A stretch of 64,000 nucleotides of DNA from Rhizobium oryzicola (GTDB lineage Bacteria > Pseudomonadota > Alphaproteobacteria > Rhizobiales > Rhizobiaceae): assembly GCF_030504645.1 (NCBI RefSeq), contig NZ_JAUKWQ010000004.1:62001-126000 (forward strand). The letters run 5' to 3'. Numbering within the stretch: position 1 is the stretch's first letter; every line of letters begins with the position of its first letter. The notes below the pieces were generated by a model. It had not been told where the DNA came from. It made no database searches and saw only the letters and a list, made by a program, of their open reading frames with translations. The translations under genes were made by a program, and so were the position numbers. Shown here one piece after another: positions 36,330 through 45,146 of this stretch.

Positions 36330-36833
36330 TCCGTCCTCAACCTTTTCAATCCATCCCAGCTTCAGGCTGGCCAGAGATTTCGGAGCTCTCCGCAATCCTG
36401 CGATTGGCAAAGAAGATGGAATCGACCGATACCCCCTCTGCACACAAGCCTTAAAGCATTATATGCATGCACCAGCGCCCATTGGGGTGTCTATCCGTTT
36501 CGCACCGGACCTGTGACATCGGGCACAGATGCATGACGCACTTCTTCATGGGGCAGTTGAACGAAGAGTGCTGAAACCATGATATTTCATCATGTTTTGA
36601 TTTTTTGACGTTGACAATGAATCTTCTCCTTAAGATTGCATGCAAAAAGTTCCAGGTTGCATAACAAGAAGATACTGGTGAAGATTTAGCGCCCGAGTAT
36701 TTTCTGCGCGATCAGCTTCGGAAACGAAGTGTATCGAACGCAAAGACTTAGCATCATCAATGACGCCCATACAGCACTGCTAAAACATTACGCATGTCGA
36801 TAAACCGGTCGTATATTGGCGGATATAGGTGAG
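36330..36833. promoter_or_regulatory. AT-rich divergent promoter region, T3SS needle unit and Crp-family gene
   Basis: About 500 bases with no credible gene. The part from 36560 to 36680 is clearly AT-rich relative to surroundings and should hold the promoters of the YscE-needle-SctW unit (minus) and the regulator (plus). TTGACG occurs at about 36605, but I could not match a confident -10 box. Since the regulator lies beside it, autoregulation and control of the needle unit are likely guesses. Confidence 0.45.
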
Positions 36834-37559
36834 ATGACAACGCAAACGTTACCCTTTGCCGAAAGAATACCCTTCCGGGATTCCTCACCGTTCCGGCAAC
36901 TTGGTCAGTCGACTCAAATGCTTTTGGCCAGAAAAGCCAATGTAAAGGTATTCGGCCAGAACGAATTCATCTATCTTCAAGACGACGAAGCCAGCCATCT
37001 ATTCTTTGTGCGATCGGGCCACGTCCGGTTGTCCTATCTTCTTGAGGACGGTTCACCAGTACTTTTCGGCATCCTCCGCCCAGGCGAGATTTTTGGGGAG
37101 TTGGGCGTATTCGAAGGCGGCGTCTACCACGACATGGCAACGACCATCGGAGACACGTCTGTCTTTCGGATCCCGATATCAAGCTTCCAGGCAATGGAAA
37201 ACACTCACCCGGAGGTACGGTTGGCTCTTGCCGGTGTCGTAGCCAAACGCTACCGCTCCTATATCATGCTCACGCGCAATCTCAGTCTCAAAACCCTGCA
37301 TGGTCGCCTGTCGCAAGCGGTGTTGCGACTGGCAGACGATTTGGAAACGACCGTGATCTATCAGGGCAGGACGGTTCAGGCGATCGGTTCCTTTGTCACC
37401 CAAGGCGATCTCGCCTTGATGGCCCGCGGCGCGCGCAGCAATGTCAACCGGGCTCTGAAGGCCTGGGAGCGCGCGGGCATGGTAGCCATTCATGACCGGG
37501 GTCTTGTCATTCTCGATCGAAAGCGTCTCCAAGCCCTCTCCCTCGAAGAAGGGATCTGA
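36834..37559 (+). CDS. Crp/Fnr-family transcriptional regulator
   Basis: 241 residues. The N-terminal cyclic-nucleotide-type beta-barrel (FFVRSGHVRLSYLLEDGSPV, then LRPGEIFGELGVFEGGVYHD) is followed by a long dimer helix and a C-terminal winged helix of the Crp type (FVTQGDLALMARGARSNVNR). No Cys cluster for an iron-sulfur site is seen, so not Fnr proper. It is the only DNA-binding regulator set amid the structural T3SS genes and a good candidate for their activator. Start at ATG 36834; a TTG further upstream is less likely. Confidence 0.88.
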   Translation: MTTQTLPFAERIPFRDSSPFRQLGQSTQMLLARKANVKVFGQNEFIYLQDDEASHLFFVRSGHVRLSYLLEDGSPVLFGILRPGEIFGELGVFEGGVYHDMATTIGDTSVFRIPISSFQAMENTHPEVRLALAGVVAKRYRSYIMLTRNLSLKTLHGRLSQAVLRLADDLETTVIYQGRTVQAIGSFVTQGDLALMARGARSNVNRALKAWERAGMVAIHDRGLVILDRKRLQALSLEEGI

Positions 37560-37627
37560 GTTTTTACGGGCTCTTTGCCTGCCTCGATCCACAGCATTAT
37601 ATGCGTCCGCAGCCAAATCTGCGGGCG

Positions 37628-40057
37628 CTATTGCTTGTAGGCTGACGTCGCGGGCTTCCGCTTTATGCCAGCCGGATCGCTTGCCTGCGGTGTGGATACC
37701 ATAAACGACTGAAGCTGCTTGGTGATGGAATCGATCTCGTTCGCGGTCCTGGAAACCCGCGGTGTGATCAGCACAACAAGTTCCGTTCGCCGCGATTGCG
37801 CATTTTTCTGGCTGAGAAGATCTCCCAGGATCGGCACCTTCGATACCTTCGGGATCTGCGTGGAGTCCGCCCCGACATTATCCTGGATGAGACCGCCCAG
37901 AAGAACCGTACGCCCGGATTGTACGAGGATCTGCGATTGTATATCGCGCGTCGAAATGGTTGGCGTCAGGGAATCCCCGCCGGTACTCGTCTTCGGTGTC
38001 GAAACGGACTGGTTGATCTGAAGCGTTACGGAATCATCCGCATGAATGGTGGGCGTGATCTGCATGACAATGCCCGTGTCGAGAATCTGCACCTCGCGCG
38101 TCACAGTGACATTGCCGCCGTTGTTGGACGACTGCGAGGCCGTCGCGAAGGGGATCTGATCGCCGATCACGAGGCGGGCCGCCTGCCCGTTCATGACTGT
38201 GAGATAGGGCGAGGAGACGACCTTGAGTGTCGTGACCTGCTGCAGCGCCTTCAAAACGGCATCGACGGAGAAGCTTCCGACAGAACCGGAGAAACCTATG
38301 ACGCCACCGTCGCGTGGGGATTGGTTACCCGGTATGCCGGAGCCGACGTTGAAACCTTTGCCCTGGAGGTAGAAGGCCACGCCTTGCGAGAGCGAATTTG
38401 TGAGATTGACCTCAATGACGGTCGCCTCGATCACCGCCTGGCTTTGCGGTACATCCAATGCGGCCACCACATCCCGCATGCGCGAAAAGATGCGATAGTT
38501 CGAGTAGACCAGAAGCGTATTGTTGCGCTTGTCGGCGACAATTCTGACGTCTGCCTGGCCGTTTCCTCCACCCGCCGGCGCGGAGACCTGTATCGTGTCG
38601 CCATTGTTGGCACCGCTGGTCTGGCCGTTGGCTGGCGCGCGACCACCGCGTTGAGCGCCGCCCTGGCCGGAGGACTGCGACGCCGACTGACCACCATTTG
38701 GCGTCGCAATGATTGTGCTGGGTGGTGGCGCGGCCAAGCTGGTACCGTCCTCATTATCAGCGGAGGCACCAGCCGCCTGACTGTTTGGAAAAAGTTTAGA
38801 GCGCGAGATACGCTGGTCTATGCCACGTCGCGGTTCATCCGCTACCGGTCCATTGCCGCCGCCGGAAGCGGCACCAAAACTCTGCGCAAGCTGCGGGGCA
38901 ATTTCTTCCGCGCGCAGATGAGTGAGCGGAATAACCCGAAGTGCCGAAATGTCCGACACCGACTGGTCTAGCTGGCGCACCAGCAGCCTGACGTTTTCCA
39001 TCACGGTTTCGTCCGGCGTTCCGACAAGCACGGCGCGCTGGGCTTCAAGCGGTATGATGGTCACATTCGCATCCGAACCACGCAAAGAACCCGAATAGAA
39101 ATCGGTGATCTGGCGCGCCACGGCTTGCGGCTCTCCCTGGCCGAGCGGAAGGATGGCGATGGAACGCTGCCCGGTCGCCATGTTTGACAGCATGCGAACA
39201 AGACGTTCTGCTGAATCGGCTTCAGTCGGACCCGCCTGAAGAATAACGGTGTTGCGCGAACTGCTCGCCTGCAAGACAACGCTGGGCGGCAACATGCGGC
39301 CCGCGAGCGCAACGACCTCCTGCGCGTTACCCTTGGGTAGTTGGATGACCCGCTGGGCCTCCTGGCCTCTTGCACCATTGGCCGCGTTTGTATCAAGGGC
39401 CGCAATCGCTTCAGGCGTACCAATATGGTAAATGCCGTTGAGAGAACGCATCACCAGATTGTTGCGAGACAAGATATCCCGAACGACCGAAAGCACGCGT
39501 GCTTTTGGCACCGGTGTCTCGGTTTTGAACGTGACCCTGCCGGCAAGGTTATCCGGAGCGATGTAGTTGACCCCTAGAGCACCGCTCAAAAGGCGCCGGA
39601 GAACTTCGTCTATCGTTGCGTTCTTGAAGTCGATGCTGACTTCGGCGGTTGGTTCGAACGAAGCTTGTTTGGTTGCCGAGCGAACTTCGCCAATGTCTTG
39701 TGCAATCGTCGCAACGTCTCCCGGATAATCGATCTTTTCCTTGCCTACATAGGCTGTAAAAGTGCGCGAGGTTTGCTCCGCGCCAAGCTTGTTCAGCTTT
39801 TCCACATCAACAACCGGCCCCTTTCGCGGTGCCTGGTTGCTGGCCAGACGGGGAACCGCGTTGGGATCGTCGACGACCAGAGCATCTTCGACGGTGGTGC
39901 AAGCGACGAGCCAGCAAGCCGCCGCCATGAGGATTGCAAAAGAGCCGGCTCGCCGCCGGTCCATCCACGCCAATACAGGGCGGTTGCGCGAATGGTCGCA
40001 CGTAACCTCGGCATTGTCTTGAATGTCCGACTTGGCCGATGCAATAGAAAATTTCAT
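37628..40057 (-). CDS. sctC: SctC secretin, GspD-like with lipobox
   Basis: Outer-membrane ring protein, 809 residues. Four periplasmic modules can be traced: N0 (VSIDFKNATIDEVLRRLL, about 140-210), N1 (VIQLPKGNAQEVVALAGRML), N2 (IAILPLGQGEPQAVARQI) and N3 (LRVIPLTHLRAEEIAPQL, interrupted by a Gly/Ser/Asn-rich insert). Then comes the secretin barrel ending VPILGDLL and ELVVLITPRV. LVAC at about residue 53 is a lipobox. A second start at 39964 (MDRRRAG) would give an ideal lipoprotein signal and may be the true one. YscC-type secretins lack N2; this is the T2SS layout. Confidence 0.88.
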   Translation of the reverse strand: MKFSIASAKSDIQDNAEVTCDHSRNRPVLAWMDRRRAGSFAILMAAACWLVACTTVEDALVVDDPNAVPRLASNQAPRKGPVVDVEKLNKLGAEQTSRTFTAYVGKEKIDYPGDVATIAQDIGEVRSATKQASFEPTAEVSIDFKNATIDEVLRRLLSGALGVNYIAPDNLAGRVTFKTETPVPKARVLSVVRDILSRNNLVMRSLNGIYHIGTPEAIAALDTNAANGARGQEAQRVIQLPKGNAQEVVALAGRMLPPSVVLQASSSRNTVILQAGPTEADSAERLVRMLSNMATGQRSIAILPLGQGEPQAVARQITDFYSGSLRGSDANVTIIPLEAQRAVLVGTPDETVMENVRLLVRQLDQSVSDISALRVIPLTHLRAEEIAPQLAQSFGAASGGGNGPVADEPRRGIDQRISRSKLFPNSQAAGASADNEDGTSLAAPPPSTIIATPNGGQSASQSSGQGGAQRGGRAPANGQTSGANNGDTIQVSAPAGGGNGQADVRIVADKRNNTLLVYSNYRIFSRMRDVVAALDVPQSQAVIEATVIEVNLTNSLSQGVAFYLQGKGFNVGSGIPGNQSPRDGGVIGFSGSVGSFSVDAVLKALQQVTTLKVVSSPYLTVMNGQAARLVIGDQIPFATASQSSNNGGNVTVTREVQILDTGIVMQITPTIHADDSVTLQINQSVSTPKTSTGGDSLTPTISTRDIQSQILVQSGRTVLLGGLIQDNVGADSTQIPKVSKVPILGDLLSQKNAQSRRTELVVLITPRVSRTANEIDSITKQLQSFMVSTPQASDPAGIKRKPATSAYKQ

Positions 40058-40394
40058 TCACCACCACCGGGAAGAGAAGACTTCGGGCGGCAAGGATGTT
40101 CATTGCCAAACGCACAGGCAGGCTGCAGCATCCCGTCTAGTGAGCCAGCAGACATTTCGATAGAGATGTCGTCCGGCAGGCAGACACACTTCCTCCCAGG
40201 CATATTCACGGCCTCGATACTTTGTTTGTACCAAAGACAGATGGCGTGAAATGAATCAGGGGTTGATCAGGCACCAGCGTTTTCCATGGTTGCAACCGGA
40301 AACTTCTTCATCACACCTCCCTACGCCTACCGATCACTAGAGCGGCACATCCGCCCGCCGCGATTTCGTGGAAACCAAGACGAAGCTTCTCGGC
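40058..40394. other. Non-coding region between secretin and effector genes
   Basis: About 337 bases. It lies upstream of the secretin start, so the secretin promoter is expected here. No gene, strong hairpin or repeat was recognised; short open frames match no family. Confidence 0.45.
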
Positions 40395-41876
40395 TCAATA
40401 GAGGACGTGAACCTCGTTACCTCGACGCTCGATGCCCAGTTCGGCACCGAGGCTGGCCATTAGCTTGGTCAATCGCTCGCTAACGTCCAAAAAGACCAGG
40501 CGATCGTTATCCGGAACGGCTGCCACCAGCGCTGCATTGTTGATCTCTTCGCACTGGGCGAGCATTCCCGCCGCTCCATACGTTGCAACATGCTTGGCGA
40601 TTTCTGATTTAGACCCCGCATCAATCCAATCAGCGTTTTCAAGCGCTTGCTTGAATTCCCGATAAACCGCCTTGGTCGGGCCCTTATCGAATTTCTCGCC
40701 TCGATACGCTTCTTCCTGCTTGAAGTGCTTTGCTGCGATACTTTCGACGAGATGAAACCCATGCTTGATGTTGCGTCCTGCGACGCTTGCAAGACCGGCC
40801 ACATTGCGGGCGAATCCATCCGCGGGGTCAACATGCCGGCCAATGTGGCTGAAGCTGCTTGGCGTTCCCACCGGCTCAAACTTCATGAACAGAAGGGAAT
40901 CGCCGCTCGAGTCGGGCTTAATGGTGTCGAAAAGAAGAGTTCCTCCACCCGGCATCTTGGAGCTGTAGTCCTCGATACCGCTTTGGACCGCACCACCGCC
41001 TTTCACCGAAAAAGCCGAGATAATGCCGGTCTGCGCCCGAGCTTCACCGAAGCTCATCTTCTTGCCCGCGTTTTGACTGTGTGCCTTCAGGTGGGTTGAG
41101 GTTCTGCCATAGCAACTGGGCGCACTACTCAGGAAATTATACAGCTTCTTGCCGGGATCCTTCACAAGCATGGCTCCGTCGCCCCCTGCCGTGACCGCCT
41201 CTCGCTCAGCGCCCGCATTGTCCACCATAGCCTTGGCGAACATGTACCACCCAACGGCGCGCGTCGTATCTACATTGGAGGGTATCGAAATCGTCTTTCC
41301 GTTGACGGTTACCCCTACATCCGTCTTACCATCTTTGCTATTCTTTACCGCCTCGCAAATGCGTTCGCCCATCCTGATGTAGCGATTCATTTCGAACTGC
41401 GAGATCTTCTTGTCTCCTCCGAGAGAGACCCGCAACTCTTCCATAAGAGCGGAAACCTCGACTTGGCCCCGGCCCTTCACATCGATGGCGACGTCAAGAA
41501 TATTCGATTTTTCGGAATCGTGAGCACTCAAATCGTCGCGCAACGTAGACTGTTGAAGCTGCGCGTTCTCGAGGGCACCCGTTTTGAGAAGACCAAGCAT
41601 GGAAGCCAAGCCATCTTTATCGTGGCGAGCCGCGAAGTTCTGCAATTTGGATACGGCGGCCTGAACGATGGCATTATCCTTGATAAACGACCCGAACGAG
41701 AAGGATGTGTGTGCTGGCTGAGCAGGGCCACCGCTGATGTTGCGCCCTTCAAATGCGCCGCCCACCCGACCGGATGTCGCAGTCGCATGATGATCGTTGC
41801 GCTTTGATGGCCGCTCGTCGGAATAGCCAACTCTGACCCGAATATCGGGGTGACCGATCTGCAACAACTTTGTCAT
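40395..41876 (-). CDS. Putative T3SS effector
   Basis: 493-residue soluble protein of a family I do not recognise. No signal peptide or membrane segment; the first 60 residues are polar and disordered, as expected of a T3 secretion signal and chaperone-binding region. A central region (GWYMFAKAMVDN and FLSSAPSCYGRTSTHLKAHS) and a C-terminal region (GGGTLLFDTIKPDSSGDSLL and SFSHIGRHVDPADGFARN) look globular and enzyme-like. It begins 11 bases after a class I chaperone gene with ribosome site GGAGAAGAGG, the usual chaperone-effector arrangement. Confidence 0.6.
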   Translation of the reverse strand: MTKLLQIGHPDIRVRVGYSDERPSKRNDHHATATSGRVGGAFEGRNISGGPAQPAHTSFSFGSFIKDNAIVQAAVSKLQNFAARHDKDGLASMLGLLKTGALENAQLQQSTLRDDLSAHDSEKSNILDVAIDVKGRGQVEVSALMEELRVSLGGDKKISQFEMNRYIRMGERICEAVKNSKDGKTDVGVTVNGKTISIPSNVDTTRAVGWYMFAKAMVDNAGAEREAVTAGGDGAMLVKDPGKKLYNFLSSAPSCYGRTSTHLKAHSQNAGKKMSFGEARAQTGIISAFSVKGGGAVQSGIEDYSSKMPGGGTLLFDTIKPDSSGDSLLFMKFEPVGTPSSFSHIGRHVDPADGFARNVAGLASVAGRNIKHGFHLVESIAAKHFKQEEAYRGEKFDKGPTKAVYREFKQALENADWIDAGSKSEIAKHVATYGAAGMLAQCEEINNAALVAAVPDNDRLVFLDVSERLTKLMASLGAELGIERRGNEVHVLY

Positions 41877-41887
41877 GACCTCTTCTC

Positions 41888-42340
41888 CTATGCTCGCAGA
41901 AAGGCGTTTTGGTCGAGGAGCTGCAAACCCTGTTCGACATCGAATTCGTTCAAGCCCTCAATGAAGTTCGCCCAATTGCCTGCCACATAGACGAAGCTCT
42001 CCAGGATATCGGCGAGGCGCTCACCGCTGATGCCGTCATCCATGATGCGGTAGCAAATATAGGCTTGCCGCGTCTGTGCATTGACGCCAAGCGTGCAGTC
42101 CGCCGTTGCATTCCAGAATGTATTGGCATCCAGAAGCACGCGATATGCATCCAGTTCATGTTCTTCGGGTATCGCACCAAGCAGGCATGACAGTACCAGG
42201 CTGGAGCCGGTTCCGCGGTCCTCCTGCGTTAGCGTAACAGCCAGGGCATCGACAACAATTTCAAAGGGGCTGATGATATCGCTTACGACTGAAAGACCGA
42301 TCTCCGCGCTCAGTTCGTTAATTAGTTTTGAAAAGTCCAT
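41888..42340 (-). CDS. Class I T3SS effector chaperone
   Basis: 150 residues, acidic, from the ATG at 42340 behind GGAGGGA. An opening helix (FSKLINELSAEIGL), strands with VVDALAVTLTQED and a C-terminal helix ADILESFVYVAGNWANFIEG give the CesT/SycE pattern. The gene directly upstream of the putative effector is probably its dedicated chaperone. A longer frame upstream to 42541 has no ribosome site. Confidence 0.68.
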   Translation of the reverse strand: MDFSKLINELSAEIGLSVVSDIISPFEIVVDALAVTLTQEDRGTGSSLVLSCLLGAIPEEHELDAYRVLLDANTFWNATADCTLGVNAQTRQAYICYRIMDDGISGERLADILESFVYVAGNWANFIEGLNEFDVEQGLQLLDQNAFLRA

Positions 42341-42512
42341 CGATCCCTCCGCTGCTGATACGCTTGTAACCGTGCGGACGAATGCCCCCTGTGCTGAAAA
42401 GCAACGCGTTCGCGGAAGTGAGCGATTTCGGTCTTGAATCCGAGGAAGAATGTGATCGAGCGCCGAGGCAAAAGGATGCCAATAACGACGCTCGATCGTC
42501 CCTTGGTCGCAG

Positions 42513-43597
42513 TCAGCCAGTGGACCGCGCTCGGGCTCCACCGATCATATTCTCGCCGCCAACAGACAAATTCGCCTGTTCCGTCGGATAAGGCATCCGG
42601 GCAGAGACCCAACCTGCAGGATCATCAATCCTGACGTCGCTGACGCTCTCATCAGTTGTTTCAGACGGAGTCGAATTGGATTTCGCTCCTACAGCAGCAT
42701 TTGTGCTAATGAAGCGAACCAGAGCAGCGCGCGTCTCTGCCGGGCCCACGGCCTCATCCGCAAACACCTCGTGGCTCAGCAGCTCATCCATTGTGGGGCG
42801 TTTCGAGGGATCCGGATGAAGAAGCTGGTTAATGAGTTCGTCAATCTTAACGTCACCGGTGGATGGCGCGTCGAAATAACCGCCAGGCCCAATGGCATGA
42901 CCATCCACATAGGATCGCAGCTTTTCACCATACCATCCTGGGACTTTTTTGCTGAGTCAGATAATAAGGTCTCAGTCATCATGTAGTATAGGCTAGCGCC
43001 GAGCGCCCAAGTATCAATTTCTGGATCTAGCGTGCGAGCGCTCAAGCTTTCCAAATTACTTTGACGAAGCTTCTCGTTAACCGACTGAAGCCTACCCATA
43101 ACATGTTCAGTTACAAGATACATCTGAGTCTTGCCACCGCTGGGTCCAGGATTAGAATGGAAAGCCGCTGAAAGAACATTCTTGAGGTCGCGGAAGGAAA
43201 CTTTGAGGGATGTATCGCCCTGATTCGAAAATATTGTGAGGTCCTTTGCCCTTGCAATTTCATCGCGGAGACGACTCGCTTCAGGCGAAACAAAATGGGT
43301 CGTGTCCACCGCTCAGCCGCTTGCAACCTTCAGTTTATTCCCACCTTGCGTCGTACCGAAATCAGCAAATTTCATCACACCGCCTTCGCCAACAAATAGG
43401 TTATGGGCTCCTAAATCGCCGTGAACGAAACCGTGGTCCTGCATGTGCTTCAGGTTAGGCCAGACGCAACGCGGCGCGTACGATAGACATCTCGCACGGA
43501 CCGACTGTGCCAAACGGCACAGGACGACGCAAATTGCACTCCTGAAGCGCTTGCTCGGATAGGACGGCCTGTCTAGACCGCTTCGCCACTTGCGCAA
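42513..43597 (-). pseudogene. Broken Ser/Thr protein kinase-like effector
   Basis: Three minus-strand pieces together read as a eukaryotic-like kinase. The catalytic loop HGDLGAHNLFV and the ADFG metal site (KFADFGTT) are followed by an in-frame TGA at 43313-43315 in the activation segment; the same frame then gives FVSPEASRLRDE (APE-like) and DTWALGASLYYMM. At an A-run near 42945 one base is missing; the other frame continues with VPGWYGEKLRS and LHPDPSKRPTMDELLSHEVF, the typical kinase C-lobe end. The ATP-binding lobe is missing or unreadable upstream. A decayed relative of YpkA-class effectors is possible; the subfamily is unknown. Confidence 0.75.
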
Positions 43598-43724
43598 GCT
43601 CTAAGGGGGAAGGATATATTGTGATACTAACTCGCTAAGATCATCTGGAGCGGGATAGTCTTCTGATCAAGCGAACATTGCATGCACTGAACCCAAACAT
43701 TTTTCACAAGGCAAGCCGTCCGCC

Positions 43725-44588
43725 ATGTTACAAGATGCGCCCCAAATGCTCTCCTACGAAGACATCATCTTTCACCCCCGCTTTCCTGATGCGCGTAGGG
43801 TATATGTCCATGAGATGCTGAAGGCTCATGAGAATAATGCGAAGGAAAATCAAATATTTTTTGATGAGGGAAAGGCTTTTGTCTATTTCGCCATCATGAA
43901 TTACTATTGCGCACATGATCCTGAGGATCGGACTTCTTGGCCTAGCATGCGAATGATCAAACAAAATCTAGAGCAGTTGGGGCTAGCGAGTGGGCGACGG
44001 GTGCATGATATCATTCGACGGCTCATCGATGTTGGATATGTCGAAAGTTCACTGGTGGAAAAAGACCGGCGCACCAAGCTTCTCCGGCCGACCCAGACTA
44101 TGATCGACCGGGATCTGAAGACAATGGTCGTCTACTATGCTCCATTGCATGTCATGTTTCCTGACCCTGGCTACCCGGAACCAATGTCGGGAGATCTCGC
44201 GTTTCAGCGCGGCGCCAGACAGATCGGAGCGTCCTTCATGGCCTATGCTCGGAGTTTCATGGCCGCTAATCCAACCATTGCCTTCTTTTTCCCTCGGCTT
44301 GCAGGCATGATGATCCTGACGAAGCTGATAGAACTGAGCATTACGTGCGACGGACAAACCGCTTCTCGGATTTCCTTCGCCAATATTGGCGACAGTTTCG
44401 GCATTTCGCGTACGCACGTTCGAAAGCTCCTTTCCGAAGCACAAGAACATGGACTGGCGGAGCTATACGGTCAGCATGTCATCTTATCGCCCGAATGCCG
44501 AAAGGGTTTTGATCGCTATCTGGCAGACACCATGGTCGGCAATGACCTTGTGTACCGGCTTTGGAAACAACAGCAATTTGATGCCTGA
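43725..44588 (+). CDS. Winged-helix regulator-like protein, unknown
   Basis: 287 residues with two putative winged-helix segments: PSMRMIKQNLEQLGLASGR (about 80-110) and FGISRTHVRKLLSEAQEHG (about 225-250). Helical regions lie between them, with an aromatic-rich stretch FMAANPTIAFFFPRLAG. MarR-like, but I cannot assign a family. AT-richer than the core T3SS genes, and flanked by a broken kinase and an IS6-type remnant, so probably recently acquired. A T3SS regulator is one possibility. Confidence 0.6.
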   Translation: MLQDAPQMLSYEDIIFHPRFPDARRVYVHEMLKAHENNAKENQIFFDEGKAFVYFAIMNYYCAHDPEDRTSWPSMRMIKQNLEQLGLASGRRVHDIIRRLIDVGYVESSLVEKDRRTKLLRPTQTMIDRDLKTMVVYYAPLHVMFPDPGYPEPMSGDLAFQRGARQIGASFMAYARSFMAANPTIAFFFPRLAGMMILTKLIELSITCDGQTASRISFANIGDSFGISRTHVRKLLSEAQEHGLAELYGQHVILSPECRKGFDRYLADTMVGNDLVYRLWKQQQFDA

Positions 44589-44599
44589 GATCAAGTTGC

Positions 44600-44735
44600 T
44601 GTTGCGTGTTTTCTGCAAACGGTATCTTGGACCGATCCGAATTTACCGCAGACCGTTTGGTGGCGATGTCACCGGAAATGGTGACGACAAACTCGTCCAA
44701 GCGCCACACATCGTTGCAGCTGTGCTTCTTGCGGC
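44600..44735 (-). pseudogene. IS6-family transposase remnant
   Basis: The minus-strand frame reads RRRRKKHSC then DVWRLDEFVVTISGD, matching the region around the first catalytic Asp of IS6/IS26-type transposases (WxLDE). It breaks off after about 45 codons with no DDE remainder. An internal scar of mobile-element activity in the island. Confidence 0.65.
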
Positions 44736-44787
44736 GACGGCGAAGGGCACAGACTGAAATACTGATGGTGGAGGGCCGAGGCTGCCG

Positions 44788-45057
44788 TCAGATTTTCACC
44801 TGATCGACGGGAACGCCATAGACGCTCCCCTGTTGGATCGCGTCAACGGTATCGAAGGAGGTATGCCGGCGCGACTGGGGTAATGTCGATATGCCTGCAT
44901 TACCATTGAGATAATCCTCGAAGGCATCCTGGTCGGACTTCGCATTTGCGGTCAAATCCGAGCGTTCCGATGGATCAAGCCTCAGCGGATCGAGCAAACG
45001 CCGCTCCAAACCATTGGAGCCTACGGGACGGGAAGCAGACGATATCATATCAGCCAC
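44788..45057 (-). CDS. Small unknown protein at the end of the SctV operon
   Basis: 89-residue hydrophilic protein, not recognised. No membrane segment; acidic middle (SDQDAFEDYLNGN). It follows the second ExbD-like gene after 89 bases on the same strand. It could be a small chaperone or secreted factor; confidence that it is a real gene rests on strand, spacing and codon style only. Confidence 0.45.
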   Translation of the reverse strand: MADMISSASRPVGSNGLERRLLDPLRLDPSERSDLTANAKSDQDAFEDYLNGNAGISTLPQSRRHTSFDTVDAIQQGSVYGVPVDQVKI

Positions 45058-45146
45058 GAGACCTACTCCTTCATTTGCCAGATGGCTTTAGGCGCATTCT
45101 AATATGTCCGTCGCTTTCCGCGCGTGATGTTCGGCACAGATTGCGC

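Noticed and set aside
37607-37624. Bidirectional terminator between the Crp-type gene and the secretin
   Set aside because: The CCGCAG/CTGCGG stem is only 6 bp and lacks a U-run on either strand; too weak to annotate.
42513-43597. Programmed frameshift/readthrough giving a functional kinase
   Set aside because: It would need both TGA readthrough and slippage, and the ATP-binding lobe is also missing, so decay is simpler.
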